DNA of 64,000 nt from JBMOKT01 sp049323895 (GCA_049323895.1 JBMOKT010000014.1:1-64000); one strand, 5' to 3'. Positions 23,456 through 32,624 are shown, counted from the first letter of the stretch. A program made the numbers and translations. The notes: generated by a model from the sequence alone, not told the origin.

Positions 23456-24865
23456 CTATCCTTGTTTGTTTGCTTTCTCAATAGCCTCTTCGATAGTACC
23501 AACATACAGGAAGGCGTGCTCGGGAAGGTCATCGTGCTTACCTTCCAGGATCTCTTTAAAACCTTTAATAGTCTCTTTGATTGGTACGTATTTGCCTGGG
23601 AAACCTGTAAACTGCTCAGCAACGAAGAATGGCTGTGACAAGAACCTTTGAATTTTCCGGGCTCTGGCAACTACTAACTTATCTTCGTCTGATAGTTCAT
23701 CCATACCCAAGATAGCGATAATATCCTGCAGTTCCTTATACCTTTGGAGAACCTTCTGTACATCCCGTGCCACCTTGTAATGCTCTTCCCCTACCACTTG
23801 AGGATCTAGTATCCTGGAAGTTGAATCCAAGGGGTCAACAGCAGGATAAATCCCTAACTCGGAAATCTGACGGGATAATACCGTAGTTGCATCCAAGTGA
23901 GCAAAGGTTGTAGCTGGTGCTGGGTCAGTCAAGTCATCGGCAGGTACATAAATAGCCTGAACTGATGTGATAGAACCCTTCTTGGTTGAGGTAATCCGCT
24001 CCTGCAGGTTGCCCATCTCAGTGGCCAGGGTAGGCTGGTAACCAACGGCTGAAGGCATACGTCCCAGAAGGGCCGAAACCTCAGAACCCGCTTGGGTGAA
24101 ACGGAAAATATTATCAATAAAGAGAAGCACGTCCTGTCCTTGGACATCCCGGAAATATTCAGCGATGGTCAAACCTGTCAGACCCACCCGCTGTCTTGCA
24201 CCAGGTGGTTCATTCATTTGTCCGAATACAAGGGCTGTTTTATCAATAACCCCTGAATCTTTCATCTCATGCCAAAGGTCATTACCCTCCCGTGTCCGCT
24301 CACCTACTCCGGCAAATACCGAATATCCGCCGTGCTCGTAAGCGATGTTACGGATAAGCTCCTGGATAAGAACTGTTTTACCAACTCCGGCACCGCCGAA
24401 GAGACCAATTTTACCACCCTTGGAATAAGGTGCTAAGAGGTCGATAACCTTAATACCTGTTTCCAGCATCTCCGTTGAGGGAGATTGCTCTTCAAAGTTG
24501 GGAGCTGGTCTGTGGATAGGCCAGTATTCTTTAGCTTGTATTTCTCCCAATTCATCTATGGCTTCACCAATAACGTTAAAAAGCCGCCCTAAGGTATTTT
24601 CACCAACAGGCACCGAGATGGCCTTGCCGGTATCTAAAGCTTTGGTGCCCCTAACGAGACCATCAGTGGAAGACATGGCAACGCATCTCACGGTGTTGTT
24701 GCCCAAATGCTGGGCTGCTTCCATGGTAAGGCTTAACTTAGTTTCTTTATCTTCCTGATCTTCGGGGCGAATGACAATTGCATTATAGATGTCAGGCAGC
24801 TGACCCGGCGGGAACTCTACGTCAACAACGGGACCAATTACCTGTAGGACTTTGCCGATACTCAC
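23456..24865 (-). CDS. atpD: F1F0 ATP synthase beta subunit
   Basis: 469 residues with P-loop GGAGVGKT, catalytic GERTREGNDL, and VYVPADDLTDPAPATTF. It forms the catalytic sites of F1. ATG follows GGAGG by 8 bases. Unusually, 527 bases separate it from the atpG stop, a junction that is normally a few tens of bases; the space holds a four-helix-bundle gene and inverted repeat arms (24884-25370). Stoichiometric translation of beta would have to cope with this insert or use an internal promoter. Confidence 0.98.
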   Translation of the reverse strand: MSIGKVLQVIGPVVDVEFPPGQLPDIYNAIVIRPEDQEDKETKLSLTMEAAQHLGNNTVRCVAMSSTDGLVRGTKALDTGKAISVPVGENTLGRLFNVIGEAIDELGEIQAKEYWPIHRPAPNFEEQSPSTEMLETGIKVIDLLAPYSKGGKIGLFGGAGVGKTVLIQELIRNIAYEHGGYSVFAGVGERTREGNDLWHEMKDSGVIDKTALVFGQMNEPPGARQRVGLTGLTIAEYFRDVQGQDVLLFIDNIFRFTQAGSEVSALLGRMPSAVGYQPTLATEMGNLQERITSTKKGSITSVQAIYVPADDLTDPAPATTFAHLDATTVLSRQISELGIYPAVDPLDSTSRILDPQVVGEEHYKVARDVQKVLQRYKELQDIIAILGMDELSDEDKLVVARARKIQRFLSQPFFVAEQFTGFPGKYVPIKETIKGFKEILEGKHDDLPEHAFLYVGTIEEAIEKANKQG

Positions 24866-24883
24866 GTTTGTAAACCTCCTTTA

Positions 24884-24938
24884 TAGTGATTAGTGACTAA
24901 TCACATAGTGGCTAGTTGTTAGTGGCTAGTGGCTAGTA
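24884..24938. repeat. GTGGCTA heptamer array, left arm in the atpG-atpD gap
   Basis: AGTGATTAGTGACTAATCAC followed by four GTGGCTA/GTTGTTA units, plus orientation, between the atpD RBS and the stop of the four-helix-bundle gene (24957). Confidence 0.85.
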
Positions 24939-24956
24939 AAAGACTTTAGAGATAAT

Positions 24957-25322
24957 TCATTGAGTACCTAATGAATTTATCAAACCATTTAGTATTTTAC
25001 CAACCTCGTTATAGCCCCTTACCAACTCATTATATACTTGTTCATTAATATAACCTAAATCTCTGGATAGCCTTAGTAGATATCTGGTTTCCATAAGTGA
25101 GGCACGAGCATCATAAAGGTACTTACAAAAGTGCATAGGAGTTTTGGTACCTGTTCCTTCAGCTATATTAGTAGGGATAGATGCTGCTGCCCTTCTTATC
25201 TGGCCTGTTAAACCTAGTTTCTCGTGTTTAGGAAATGTATTTGTGTAGTTGTATATTCTCAATACTAAATCATGAGCTTTTTGCCAAACTGCTAATTGCT
25301 CATAATCATTATAAGTTTTCAC
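24957..25322 (-). CDS. Four-helix-bundle protein (S23/IVP-like), copy 2, inside the atp operon
   Basis: A 121-residue helical protein with the family's consensus: YEQLAVWQKAHDLVLRIY, FPKHEKLGLTGQIRRAA, SIPTNIAEG, YLYDARASLMETRYLL and LSRDLGYINEQ. GTG at 25322 lies 4 bases after GGAGG. It shares the family pattern with copy 1 (912-1274) but differs at most variable positions, so the two are not recent duplicates. It is bounded on the left by GTGGCTA and on the right by TAGCCAC heptamers, an inverted pair with this gene in the loop. Nothing in ATP synthase biology calls for it; insertion of a repeat-borne cassette is the simpler reading. Confidence 0.88.
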   Translation of the reverse strand: MKTYNDYEQLAVWQKAHDLVLRIYNYTNTFPKHEKLGLTGQIRRAAASIPTNIAEGTGTKTPMHFCKYLYDARASLMETRYLLRLSRDLGYINEQVYNELVRGYNEVGKILNGLINSLGTQ

Positions 25323-25345
25323 ACTACCTCCAAATTTATCAAGTT

Positions 25346-25370
25346 CTAGCCACTAGCCACTAGCCACTTG
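25346..25370. repeat. Inverted heptamer array (TAGCCAC), right arm in the atpG-atpD gap
   Basis: CTAGCCACTAGCCACTAGCC then ACTT, three inverted units between the four-helix-bundle RBS and the atpG stop (25393). Complement of the left arm at 24884-24938. Confidence 0.88.
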
Positions 25371-25392
25371 ACCTTAATTATTAACCCTTGAG

Positions 25393-26253
25393 CTACCCCT
25401 GCAGTGCATTGGCGCCGCCGACGATCTCGGAAATTTCCCGGGTAATCGCGGCTTGACGGGCTCTGTTATAGCTTAAGGTCAGCTTGTCAATCATTTCGCC
25501 GGCATTGTCTGTGGCAGAACCCATGGCTGTCATGCGGGCGCCATGTTCGCTGGCTTTGGCGTCCATCAAGGCACCAAATACCTGGTTGGTTAGATATAAT
25601 GGAAGTAGATAATTTAAAACCTCTTGAGGTGAGGGATCAAAGATATAGTCTAAATCCCCTCCGCCTTCTTCACTGCCGGGTGCTTCGATAGGCAGTATGC
25701 GCTTGGTTTTAGGCCGTTGCTGCATAGCGGTAATGAATTCTGTATATACGATATACACTTCATCATATATGCCTTCGGTATAGTATGCTTTAATTGTCTC
25801 TGTAATTTTCTTGGCCTCGTTTAAAGTAGGTATATCATCTATACCTATAAACTCACCTTCAACAGAAAAGTTCCGTTTCCTGAAAAAGTCACGGGCTTTT
25901 TTTCCTACGGCAATAATACCTATTTCTGTATCCTGGTGCTTAGCCATAGCGGCTACAGCACTCTTGATGAGGTTGGCGTTATATCCTCCGGCAAACCCCC
26001 TATCGGCAGTGACCACTACAAAACCAATTTTCTTGACCTCCCTTGTTTCCAGCAAGGGGTCTTTTACTTCGGCAGTGGAGGCAACGAGACGGGACAATAC
26101 CTCTTTCAGCTTATCGGCATAGGGTCGTGAGGAAATAACAGCGCCCTGTGTTTTCCTCAGCTTAGCAGCAGCAACCATCTTCATTGCCTTAGTAATCTGT
26201 TGTGTATTTTTTACACTACGGATTCTTCTTTTTATATCTCTCATAGTAGCCAT
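25393..26253 (-). CDS. atpG: F1F0 ATP synthase gamma subunit
   Basis: About 286 residues. N-terminal MRDIKRRIRSVKNTQQITKA with MKMVAAAKLRK and C-terminal GARMTAMGSATDNAGEMIDK-LTLSYNRARQAAITREI-EIVGGANAL are the long antiparallel helices of the rotor shaft. ATG 26253 is 8 bases after AAGGTGG. It is followed by the unusual insert described at 24957-25322. Confidence 0.98.
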   Translation of the reverse strand: MATMRDIKRRIRSVKNTQQITKAMKMVAAAKLRKTQGAVISSRPYADKLKEVLSRLVASTAEVKDPLLETREVKKIGFVVVTADRGFAGGYNANLIKSAVAAMAKHQDTEIGIIAVGKKARDFFRKRNFSVEGEFIGIDDIPTLNEAKKITETIKAYYTEGIYDEVYIVYTEFITAMQQRPKTKRILPIEAPGSEEGGGDLDYIFDPSPQEVLNYLLPLYLTNQVFGALMDAKASEHGARMTAMGSATDNAGEMIDKLTLSYNRARQAAITREISEIVGGANALQG

Positions 26254-26288
26254 TTCATTCACCACCTTCACACTGGGCTATTTCGGAA

Positions 26289-27803
26289 TTACGCCTGGAA
26301 GGTATCCTTAAATTCCTTGATAGCTTTTTTCAAGGCTTCTTCTATTGTTGCATCAAGCTTTCCGCCTGTCTTGATTGCACCTAATACACTTTGTTTATAT
26401 TCTGATCCCTTGAGGAATCTTATAAATCCTTCTTCAAACTTTCTGACTGTTTCCACAGGAATATCATCCAGATATCCGTTGGTGCCTGTATAGATAATTG
26501 CCACCTGTTCTTCAACAGCAACAGGATCATATTGTCCCTGTTTTAGTATCTCTACAACCCTTTCACCCCTTGTTAGACGTGCTTGGGTTGCTTTATCCAA
26601 ATCAGAACCAAACTGGGCAAAGGCCGCTAATTCACGGTATTGGGCCAGGTCCAGACGCAGAGAACCGGAAACCTGTTTCATAGCCTTAATCTGTGCAGAA
26701 CCACCTACCCGGGATACAGAGATACCGGAGTTTATAGCAGGTCTCACACCGGCGTAGAATAGGTCAGACTCCAGGAATATCTGCCCATCGGTAATGGATA
26801 TTACGTTGGTAGGGATATACGCAGATACGTCACCAGCCTGAGTTTCGATAATTGGTAAGGCTGTCATGGAGCCGCCGCCTAATTCGTCACTAAGCTTGGC
26901 TGCCCTTTCTAATAAACGGGAATGGAGATAGAATACGTCTCCGGGATATGCTTCACGTCCTGGAGGACGACGCAATAACAGGGAAAGTTCACGGTATGCA
27001 ACGGCTTGCTTTGATAAATCATCATAAATTATCAAGACATGTTTGCCGTTATACATAAACTCTTCACCCATGGCACAACCGGCATAAGGTGCAATATAAA
27101 GCATAGGTGCCGGTTCGGAGGCAGTAGCTGAAACAACAATGGTATAATCCATGGCACCAAACTGTTCCAGCCTGTTTACCACACCAGCTACCGTGGAGGC
27201 TTTCTGACCAATTGCAACATAGATACAAATTACATTTTGACCTTTTTGATTGATGATAGTATCCACAGCTACGGCAGTCTTACCTGTCTGGCGGTCACCA
27301 ATTATTAATTCCCGCTGACCCCTGCCGATAGGAACCATGGAGTCAATAGCCTTTAAACCAGTCTGTAAAGGCTCATGAACAGATTTACGATAAATTACAC
27401 CAGGAGCATCTGCTTCAACAGGTCTAAATTTATCAGTATTGATTGGTCCTTTGCCGTCAATGGGCTGGCCCAATGCATTTACAACTCTACCAATTAAGGC
27501 TTCACCAGCAGGCACTTGAACTATCCTGCCTGTACGTTTTACTTCGTCCCCTTCTTTGATATGTGTAAAAGGTCCCAGGATAACACAACCGATGTTGTTC
27601 TCCTCCAGGTTTAACGCCATACCATAGACACCGCCGGGGAATTCAAGCATCTCTCCGGCCATGCAGTTCTGCAGTCCGTAGATACGGGCGATACCATCCC
27701 CTACTTGAATAACCGTGCCGACATTTGATACTTCAACAGCTGTATCGTAATTTTCAATTTGCTTTTTTAGAATGGAACTAATTTCTTCAGGTCGTATACT
27801 CAT
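26289..27803 (-). CDS. atpA: F1F0 ATP synthase alpha subunit
   Basis: 504 residues; P-loop GDRQTGKT, the SVHEPLQTGLKAIDSMVPIG stretch and the C-terminal GYLDDIPVETVRKFEEGF region are standard. It forms the non-catalytic nucleotide sites of F1. ATG follows GAGGGACTAA and begins at the stop of atpH. Confidence 0.98.
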   Translation of the reverse strand: MSIRPEEISSILKKQIENYDTAVEVSNVGTVIQVGDGIARIYGLQNCMAGEMLEFPGGVYGMALNLEENNIGCVILGPFTHIKEGDEVKRTGRIVQVPAGEALIGRVVNALGQPIDGKGPINTDKFRPVEADAPGVIYRKSVHEPLQTGLKAIDSMVPIGRGQRELIIGDRQTGKTAVAVDTIINQKGQNVICIYVAIGQKASTVAGVVNRLEQFGAMDYTIVVSATASEPAPMLYIAPYAGCAMGEEFMYNGKHVLIIYDDLSKQAVAYRELSLLLRRPPGREAYPGDVFYLHSRLLERAAKLSDELGGGSMTALPIIETQAGDVSAYIPTNVISITDGQIFLESDLFYAGVRPAINSGISVSRVGGSAQIKAMKQVSGSLRLDLAQYRELAAFAQFGSDLDKATQARLTRGERVVEILKQGQYDPVAVEEQVAIIYTGTNGYLDDIPVETVRKFEEGFIRFLKGSEYKQSVLGAIKTGGKLDATIEEALKKAIKEFKDTFQA

Positions 27804-28370
27804 TTAGTCCCTCACCCCAATCTTGGAAAACTGTATATTACTCAAATTCTTTTTCATAATGGACAGACGCTTGATTACGCTGCCATCAATGACCTTATCA
27901 CCGATCTTGACAATTAAACCGCCGATAAGACCGGGATCTATTTCTACCTTCATGCGGACATTTTTACCTGTCATAGAGGAAAGCTTAGCCTGCAGCTCAT
28001 TAAAGTCCTTATCGGTTAGGGCTGCTGCAGAACGAACCTCCGCATCAATAATGTTTCTAGAGATGTCGGCTAATTTCTTAAACTCCCTAAAGATATCAGG
28101 CAGAAATTCCTCCCTATTTTTATCAATTAATACATATAAAAAATTGGATATTATTTCGGACAAGTTATTGGCATACAGTTCTTTAAAGACCTGTTTTTTG
28201 TCGTCAATCAGGATTCTTTCACTAAACCAGATATGCTTTAAATGGTCGTCGGCATTGATGGAAGCCAAGACATCATTTAATTCTTTTTCATAAAGGTCTA
28301 CGGCGTTTTTCTCCTGGGCTATTTGGAGGAGAGCCTGGGCGTAACGTTTTGCAACGGTTTTGTTGTTCAC
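27804..28370 (-). CDS. atpH: F1F0 ATP synthase delta subunit
   Basis: 188 residues. It starts NKTVAKRYAQALLQIAQEKN; the C-terminal half holds VRMKVEIDPGLIGGLIVKIG-DKVIDGSV, the usual delta/OSCP signature. It joins the peripheral stalk to F1. Overlaps the atpF stop by four bases, a typical translational coupling. Confidence 0.97.
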   Translation of the reverse strand: MNNKTVAKRYAQALLQIAQEKNAVDLYEKELNDVLASINADDHLKHIWFSERILIDDKKQVFKELYANNLSEIISNFLYVLIDKNREEFLPDIFREFKKLADISRNIIDAEVRSAAALTDKDFNELQAKLSSMTGKNVRMKVEIDPGLIGGLIVKIGDKVIDGSVIKRLSIMKKNLSNIQFSKIGVRD

Positions 28371-28852
28371 TGTGCCTCCCCTACCTCTTTAACAAAGTCT
28401 TTAACCATTTTTTCATGGTCTTTACTGTCAATGGTTTTGGATATTATTTTTTCAGCAGCCATAACAGCCAGGGATGCAACCTCGTCCCTCAGCTCAGATA
28501 AGGCCTTGTTTTTTTCTAATTTTATTTCCTCTTGGGCTTTGACACTTATTTTTTCAGCTTCTTGTTTAGCCTGGGTAACTATCTCATTCTTTGTCTCTTC
28601 CCCAAGTTTTGCAGCTTTTGTTATTATTTCCTGGGCTTCGTTTTTAGCATTTTTAATTTGGTTTGCATAATCATCCTTTAACTTTTCTGCCTCTGCCTTG
28701 GCGGCTTCAGCTTTATCCAAGTTGCCGACAACCTCTTTTTTTCTTTCATCAAGCATATTTGTTACCGGCTTATAAAGGAATTTATTTAAAATGGCTACCA
28801 AAATTAAAAAGTTGATGATAGCCCATACCATATCAGGAAGATGTATACTCAT
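28367..28852 (-). CDS. atpF: F1F0 ATP synthase subunit b
   Basis: About 161 residues: one N-terminal membrane helix (MVWAIINFLILVAILNKFLY) and a long charged coiled coil rich in Lys, Glu and Ala forming the peripheral stalk. ATG 28852 is 7 bases after GAGGGGG; the 13-residue upstream extension is unlikely to be translated. Confidence 0.96.
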   Translation of the reverse strand: MSIHLPDMVWAIINFLILVAILNKFLYKPVTNMLDERKKEVVGNLDKAEAAKAEAEKLKDDYANQIKNAKNEAQEIITKAAKLGEETKNEIVTQAKQEAEKISVKAQEEIKLEKNKALSELRDEVASLAVMAAEKIISKTIDSKDHEKMVKDFVKEVGEAQ

Positions 28853-28932
28853 TAATTTACCCCCTCTCGTAACCGGGCTTGGAAATATCATGGAGGCGAT
28901 TGGAAAAAATCCAATCGCCCACTTAGGCCCTA

Positions 28933-29166
28933 CTAACCTATGTTTCCTAACAGCAAGAAGGCAATTAGTAAGCCGTAAATTGTTAAAGCTTCCATAAATG
29001 CCAAGGAAATAATTAAAGAAGTACGAATTTCACCAGCAGCTTCTGGTTGACGAGCAATTGCTTCCATAGCTTTTCCAGCCGCATTACCTTGTGCTAAAGC
29101 AGGACCAATTGTAGCGATAGCAACGGAAAGGGCAGCAGCTAAACCTATTAATCCAGCAGCTTCCAT
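28933..29166 (-). CDS. atpE: F1F0 ATP synthase subunit c
   Basis: A 77-residue two-helix hairpin: glycine/alanine-rich helix 1, polar loop RQPEAAGEIR and helix 2 with the ion-binding Glu59 (AFMEALTIYG). Gln26 is present in helix 1 as in sodium-type rings, but the residue after the glutamate is Ala60 rather than the Ser used in known Na+ c subunits, so proton coupling is more likely. Inference only. Confidence 0.97.
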   Translation of the reverse strand: MEAAGLIGLAAALSVAIATIGPALAQGNAAGKAMEAIARQPEAAGEIRTSLIISLAFMEALTIYGLLIAFLLLGNIG

Positions 29167-29225
29167 TTAAGTTTCCCTCCTTTCCCCCTAATCATTAGAA
29201 TTTAACTAAAATTAAATCAAGGATT

Positions 29226-29951
29226 TTAGTGATGGGTATCTGTTGCTTCAGCAATATAAATGGCTGACAACAGGGTAAAAACAAAGGCTTGGATAAATCC
29301 AAACAGTAAACCTAACAGCATCATTGGCAAAGGTACTATCAAGGGTACCAGGGCAAACAATCCTGCTACTACCATTTCTTCCCCAAAAACGTTTCCGTAT
29401 AGACGCAAAGAAAGTGACAAAGGTCTTACGAACTGTTCGATGATATTAAGGGGAAGCATAAAGGGCAGTGGTTGCAGGAAGTGCTTGAAGTAGCTCAAAC
29501 CCCTTTCCTTGACCCCGAAAAACTGGGTAGAAAAGAAAACTACTATAGCCAAGCCCAAGGTCACACTCCAGTTGCTTGTGGGTGCTTTTAACCCTGGGGT
29601 ATGTCCTGCACCGGGCAGTACACCTGAATAGTTGGAGATCAAAATGAAAATAAATAAAGTTCCTAGTAAAGGCAGGTATTTTTTTGCCTTTTTCTCTCCC
29701 ATAATACCGGAGAGCAATTTTATTATTCCTTCTACCGCATATTCCATTAAATTCTGGATACCCGAAGGTATTCTTTTCATGTTTCGGGTGGCCAGATATG
29801 ATAGAACAGCAAGCAGAAGCATTATACCCCACATGGTTGTTGTTTCACTGGTTATACTAAAAGGATACGGCAGATGAACTACTATTTGGGGACCATGTTC
29901 AGCCGCTCCCCCACCAGCTTCAGCAGCATAGGCAGCCTTTAGCCAAAACAA
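29226..29951 (-). CDS. atpB: F1F0 ATP synthase subunit a
   Basis: 241 residues, several membrane helices, with the essential arginine in the segment FVRPLSLSLRLYGNVFGEEM and the C-terminal LLFGFIQAFVFTLLSAIYI. Start is TTG 29951 (8 bases after GGAG), directly after the atpI TGA. An N-terminal AEAGGGAAEHGPQ stretch follows a short hydrophobic start. Confidence 0.96.
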   Translation of the reverse strand: MFWLKAAYAAEAGGGAAEHGPQIVVHLPYPFSITSETTTMWGIMLLLAVLSYLATRNMKRIPSGIQNLMEYAVEGIIKLLSGIMGEKKAKKYLPLLGTLFIFILISNYSGVLPGAGHTPGLKAPTSNWSVTLGLAIVVFFSTQFFGVKERGLSYFKHFLQPLPFMLPLNIIEQFVRPLSLSLRLYGNVFGEEMVVAGLFALVPLIVPLPMMLLGLLFGFIQAFVFTLLSAIYIAEATDTHH

Positions 29952-30239
29952 TCAGCTCACTCCTTTCTTCCCTAGAATATACTGAAGCAATATATAATTT
30001 TTTACCATTGTTAAACCAAATCCGGCAGCAATAAGCATGGGTGGGTTATTGCGCACTAAAAACAATGCGGCAAATATTAAAAAATATCTGATAACAACCC
30101 TTGTTGTAAATTTCTTTTTAAAGTTACTAGCTTGTCCAGTATCCGGTCCACTATTGCCATAGGACCTGACTACTAGCTGATGATTTATTATGCTTACAAA
30201 AAGCCCAAAAGCAAAACCTATAATAATTGAATTTAGCAT
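29952..30239 (-). CDS. atpI: ATP synthase subunit I
   Basis: About 95 residues with several membrane helices (MLNSIIIGFAFGLFVSIINH and IRYFLIFAALFLVR among them), small and basic as AtpI proteins are. It is thought to help c-ring assembly. ATG 30239 follows GGTGATT. A longer in-frame reading upstream (to 30338) exists only because the CAGTGGCTA 9-mer repeat lacks stops in that frame and would add VATVATVV; I reject it. Confidence 0.85.
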   Translation of the reverse strand: MLNSIIIGFAFGLFVSIINHQLVVRSYGNSGPDTGQASNFKKKFTTRVVIRYFLIFAALFLVRNNPPMLIAAGFGLTMVKNYILLQYILGKKGVS

Positions 30240-30520
30240 ATAATCACCACAGTAAGGTTTTATGGGATAAAAAGTAACTACAGTAGCTACAGTGGCTACA
30301 GAAACGAATAAACACGAATAATGATGGTCAATAGTCAATGGTCGATAGTCAATAGCTAATATTTGGATGTTAATTTCTTGGGTCGGAGATTACTTCAGTC
30401 GCAAGCTCCTTCGTAACGACAGGTTAAATATTATGGTATATTTGGCAAATTATAATGTAGACTTAGTTTGATATTCAAATAATTTTAACCCTTTAGTTAT
30501 GTACTGTCAACTTGCTATGG
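30240..30520. repeat. Repeat cluster between atpZ and atpI
   Basis: 9-mers (CTACAGTAGCTACAGTGGCT, 30273-30301), GGTCAATAGTCAATGGTCGA heptamers (30325-30358) and a GGAGATTACTTCAGTCGC...AACGACAGG repeat (about 30386-30425). This is a second interruption of the atp operon by repeats. No gene is supported. Confidence 0.8.
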
Positions 30521-30742
30521 TTACCTGGGTTTTTTGTCTAATCTTTTCAAATTGTCCAGCAAGCTTTTAAAGGTTACTCCTACCCCTAACAGAATGCCAA
30601 TCAGCATAAAAAGGGGCTGAGTGTTAAAATAGTTGTCCAACCACATGCCGCCTTTAAAGCCAAAGTATATACTGACGGCCATGGTAATACCAAAGGAAAG
30701 CCCAAAATGCACGTATCTTAAGGAATCCATTTTCTTGGACAT
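30521..30742 (-). CDS. atpZ: AtpZ/AtpI family small membrane protein
   Basis: About 73 residues with two membrane helices: HFGLSFGITMAVSIYFGFKG-GMWLDNYF and FMLIGILLGVGVTFKSLL, ending in a basic tail. This is the layout of AtpZ proteins encoded ahead of atpI in Firmicute operons, with a suspected role in divalent-cation supply or complex assembly. ATG 30742 follows AGGGGTG closely. A 281-base repeat gap separates it from atpI. Confidence 0.82.
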   Translation of the reverse strand: MSKKMDSLRYVHFGLSFGITMAVSIYFGFKGGMWLDNYFNTQPLFMLIGILLGVGVTFKSLLDNLKRLDKKPR

Positions 30743-31006
30743 ATACACCCCTAAACTAACGCCTTACAGCGTTAAGGTATCGCTACGCCAGGTTAACTTA
30801 GTCTATGCTTTCTGCGCTTTAGTCTGATTGTTATTAATTAAATCAGTTGGTCGAATGGGCGAGTTTAAACTTTAGTTTCTTTTTTAGCCAATACCAGTTG
30901 TTTATTCTACTATTAGGCTGATAATCCTCTTTTTATCCTTAAAATTCCCATTATCTTATATAAATAAAATCCTATGTATAAATAAAAATAGTTAATATGT
31001 GTTATT

Positions 31007-32158
31007 TCAATCGTAATGCCATTCTTCCGGTCTAGGGTTATTTCCATCAAAATAATGTTTTAATGCCTTACAAATCCTGGGGGAGGCAGTTCCATCTCCA
31101 TATGGATTAACAGCCTTCCCCATTTTATCATATAAAGCCTTATCAGCTAAGAGGCTGTTACCTATAAGGAATATCTTATCCTCGTCAATTCCTGTCAAGG
31201 CAACAGTACCTGCTTCTACGGCCTCTGGCCTTTCGGTATTTTCCCGTAAAACCAGCACAGGTTTGCCTAAAGCAGGAGCCTCTTCCTGAAGCCCCCCCGA
31301 ATCAGTAAGTATTAAATATGATCTAGCCATTAAGTTAGCGAAGGGCTCATAATCCAAAGGCTCAATCAAGTGGATTCTTGTACTATCTATTAAGTATTTA
31401 TAAGCTAATTCCCTCACTGCGGGATTTTTGTGAACTGGAAAAACCACCTCGATATCCTGGAAAGTATCATGGAGCCTTACAAGAGCTTTAAAAATATTCT
31501 CCATGGGCTTGCCCAGATTTTCCCGCCTATGGGTGGTGACTAAAACTATCCTTTTATTGTGGAAATCTAATTTTTTTAAAATATCGTCTTGAAATGTAAA
31601 TTCCTTTTTTACCGTTTTTAATAGTGCGTCTATCACTGTGTTTCCCGTAACAAAGACATCTTTTTCATTTACACCTTCATGCAAAAGGTTGGCTTTGGCA
31701 CTTGTAGTAGGTGCAAAATGCAGAGCAGCAATCCCCCCGGTGAGCTTTCTGTTCAATTCCTCAGGATAAGGGGAATACATATTGCCGGAGCGCAAACCTG
31801 CTTCCACATGACCTACGGGAATCTGCTTATAGTAGGCTGCCAGGCTGCCTGTAAAGGTTGTGGTAGTATCACCATGTACCAATACCATATCGGGTTTTTC
31901 CTGTTCCAATACCCCTTCCAGCCCTTTTAAGGCACGGCAGGTAATGTCAAACAGGGTTTGTCCAGCCTGCATGATATTTAAATCATAGTCAGGCTGAATA
32001 TTAAAGAGATTTAAGACCTGGTCCAGCATCTCCCGATGCTGGGCAGTGACAACAACCCGACTCTGAAAATATTCTTCTTTTTCTAGTTCCTTCACAAGGG
32101 GAGCCATTTTTATGGCTTCAGGCCTTGTCCCAAAAATGCTTAGTATTTTGTATGGCAT
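31007..32158 (-). CDS. wecB: UDP-N-acetylglucosamine 2-epimerase (non-hydrolysing)
   Basis: 383 residues, GT-B fold. KILSIFGTRPEAIKMAPLV, MVLVHGDTTTTFTGSLAAYY, GHVEAGLRSG and the C-terminal LTDSGGLQEEAPALGKPVLV with RENTERPEAVEAGT are diagnostic. It makes UDP-ManNAc for teichoic acid linkage units (MnaA in Bacillus). ATG follows AAAGGAG by 5 bases. It lies just before the atp operon as mnaA does in B. subtilis, and is consistent with the LCP ligases encoded at the left end of the window. Confidence 0.96.
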   Translation of the reverse strand: MPYKILSIFGTRPEAIKMAPLVKELEKEEYFQSRVVVTAQHREMLDQVLNLFNIQPDYDLNIMQAGQTLFDITCRALKGLEGVLEQEKPDMVLVHGDTTTTFTGSLAAYYKQIPVGHVEAGLRSGNMYSPYPEELNRKLTGGIAALHFAPTTSAKANLLHEGVNEKDVFVTGNTVIDALLKTVKKEFTFQDDILKKLDFHNKRIVLVTTHRRENLGKPMENIFKALVRLHDTFQDIEVVFPVHKNPAVRELAYKYLIDSTRIHLIEPLDYEPFANLMARSYLILTDSGGLQEEAPALGKPVLVLRENTERPEAVEAGTVALTGIDEDKIFLIGNSLLADKALYDKMGKAVNPYGDGTASPRICKALKHYFDGNNPRPEEWHYD

Positions 32159-32180
32159 GGTTTCTCCTTTAGGGTGACTT

Positions 32181-32220
32181 AGTGGGTCAGTGACTAGTGA
32201 CTGGTGACTGGTGACCAGTG
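32181..32220. repeat. GTGACTG heptamer array
   Basis: AGTGGGTCAGTGACTAGTGA and GTGACTGGTGACCAGTG units upstream of the wecB RBS, plus orientation. Confidence 0.8.
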
Positions 32221-32299
32221 CCTCGCTGCGAAATTATTAACATTAATTTTTAAAAACCCTTTAGATTACCTTTACCTATCCCCTAATGTTTCCCAGAAG

Positions 32300-32611
32300 T
32301 TATCTCGCTAAATACCCTTTGTCTATCAGCTTTTGGATGTGTTCTTCCAACATTATCCCAATGTCAACATTATAATATTCTTCTAAAACATACATCATGG
32401 AAACTGCCGTCTGGGCTACATCTAAAAGTTCCCTTGTAACCATACGCATTACTTCTTTTTCTTCCAGCTTGGTCTGTTCCCCGCTTAAACCTCTAAACTT
32501 ACCTATAGCCTGAGCCAACTCCCCTGTCTCCTCCATCAGCTTTAGGGCAGTTGATTCCATGGTAGGAGCTAGTTTATTAAGTTTGGGAAGGGCTATAACT
32601 TTGTGCTCCAT
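32300..32611 (-). CDS. MazG-like nucleotide pyrophosphohydrolase
   Basis: A 103-residue all-helical protein. LMEETGELAQAIGKF supplies the EExxE metal-binding motif and RELLDVAQTAVSMMYVLEE the second ExxD motif of MazG-type NTP pyrophosphatases. It probably hydrolyses a non-canonical or excess (d)NTP. ATG follows GGAGG. It is translated after comEB (dCMP deaminase), which makes a shared role in deoxynucleotide balance plausible; substrate unknown. Confidence 0.85.
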   Translation of the reverse strand: MEHKVIALPKLNKLAPTMESTALKLMEETGELAQAIGKFRGLSGEQTKLEEKEVMRMVTRELLDVAQTAVSMMYVLEEYYNVDIGIMLEEHIQKLIDKGYLAR

Positions 32612-32624
32612 ATTTTTACCTCCG

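Noticed and set aside
30240..30338. Longer N-terminus for AtpI
   Set aside because: The extension is encoded by 9-mer repeats that happen to lack stops (giving VATVATVV). ATG 30239 has a proper RBS.
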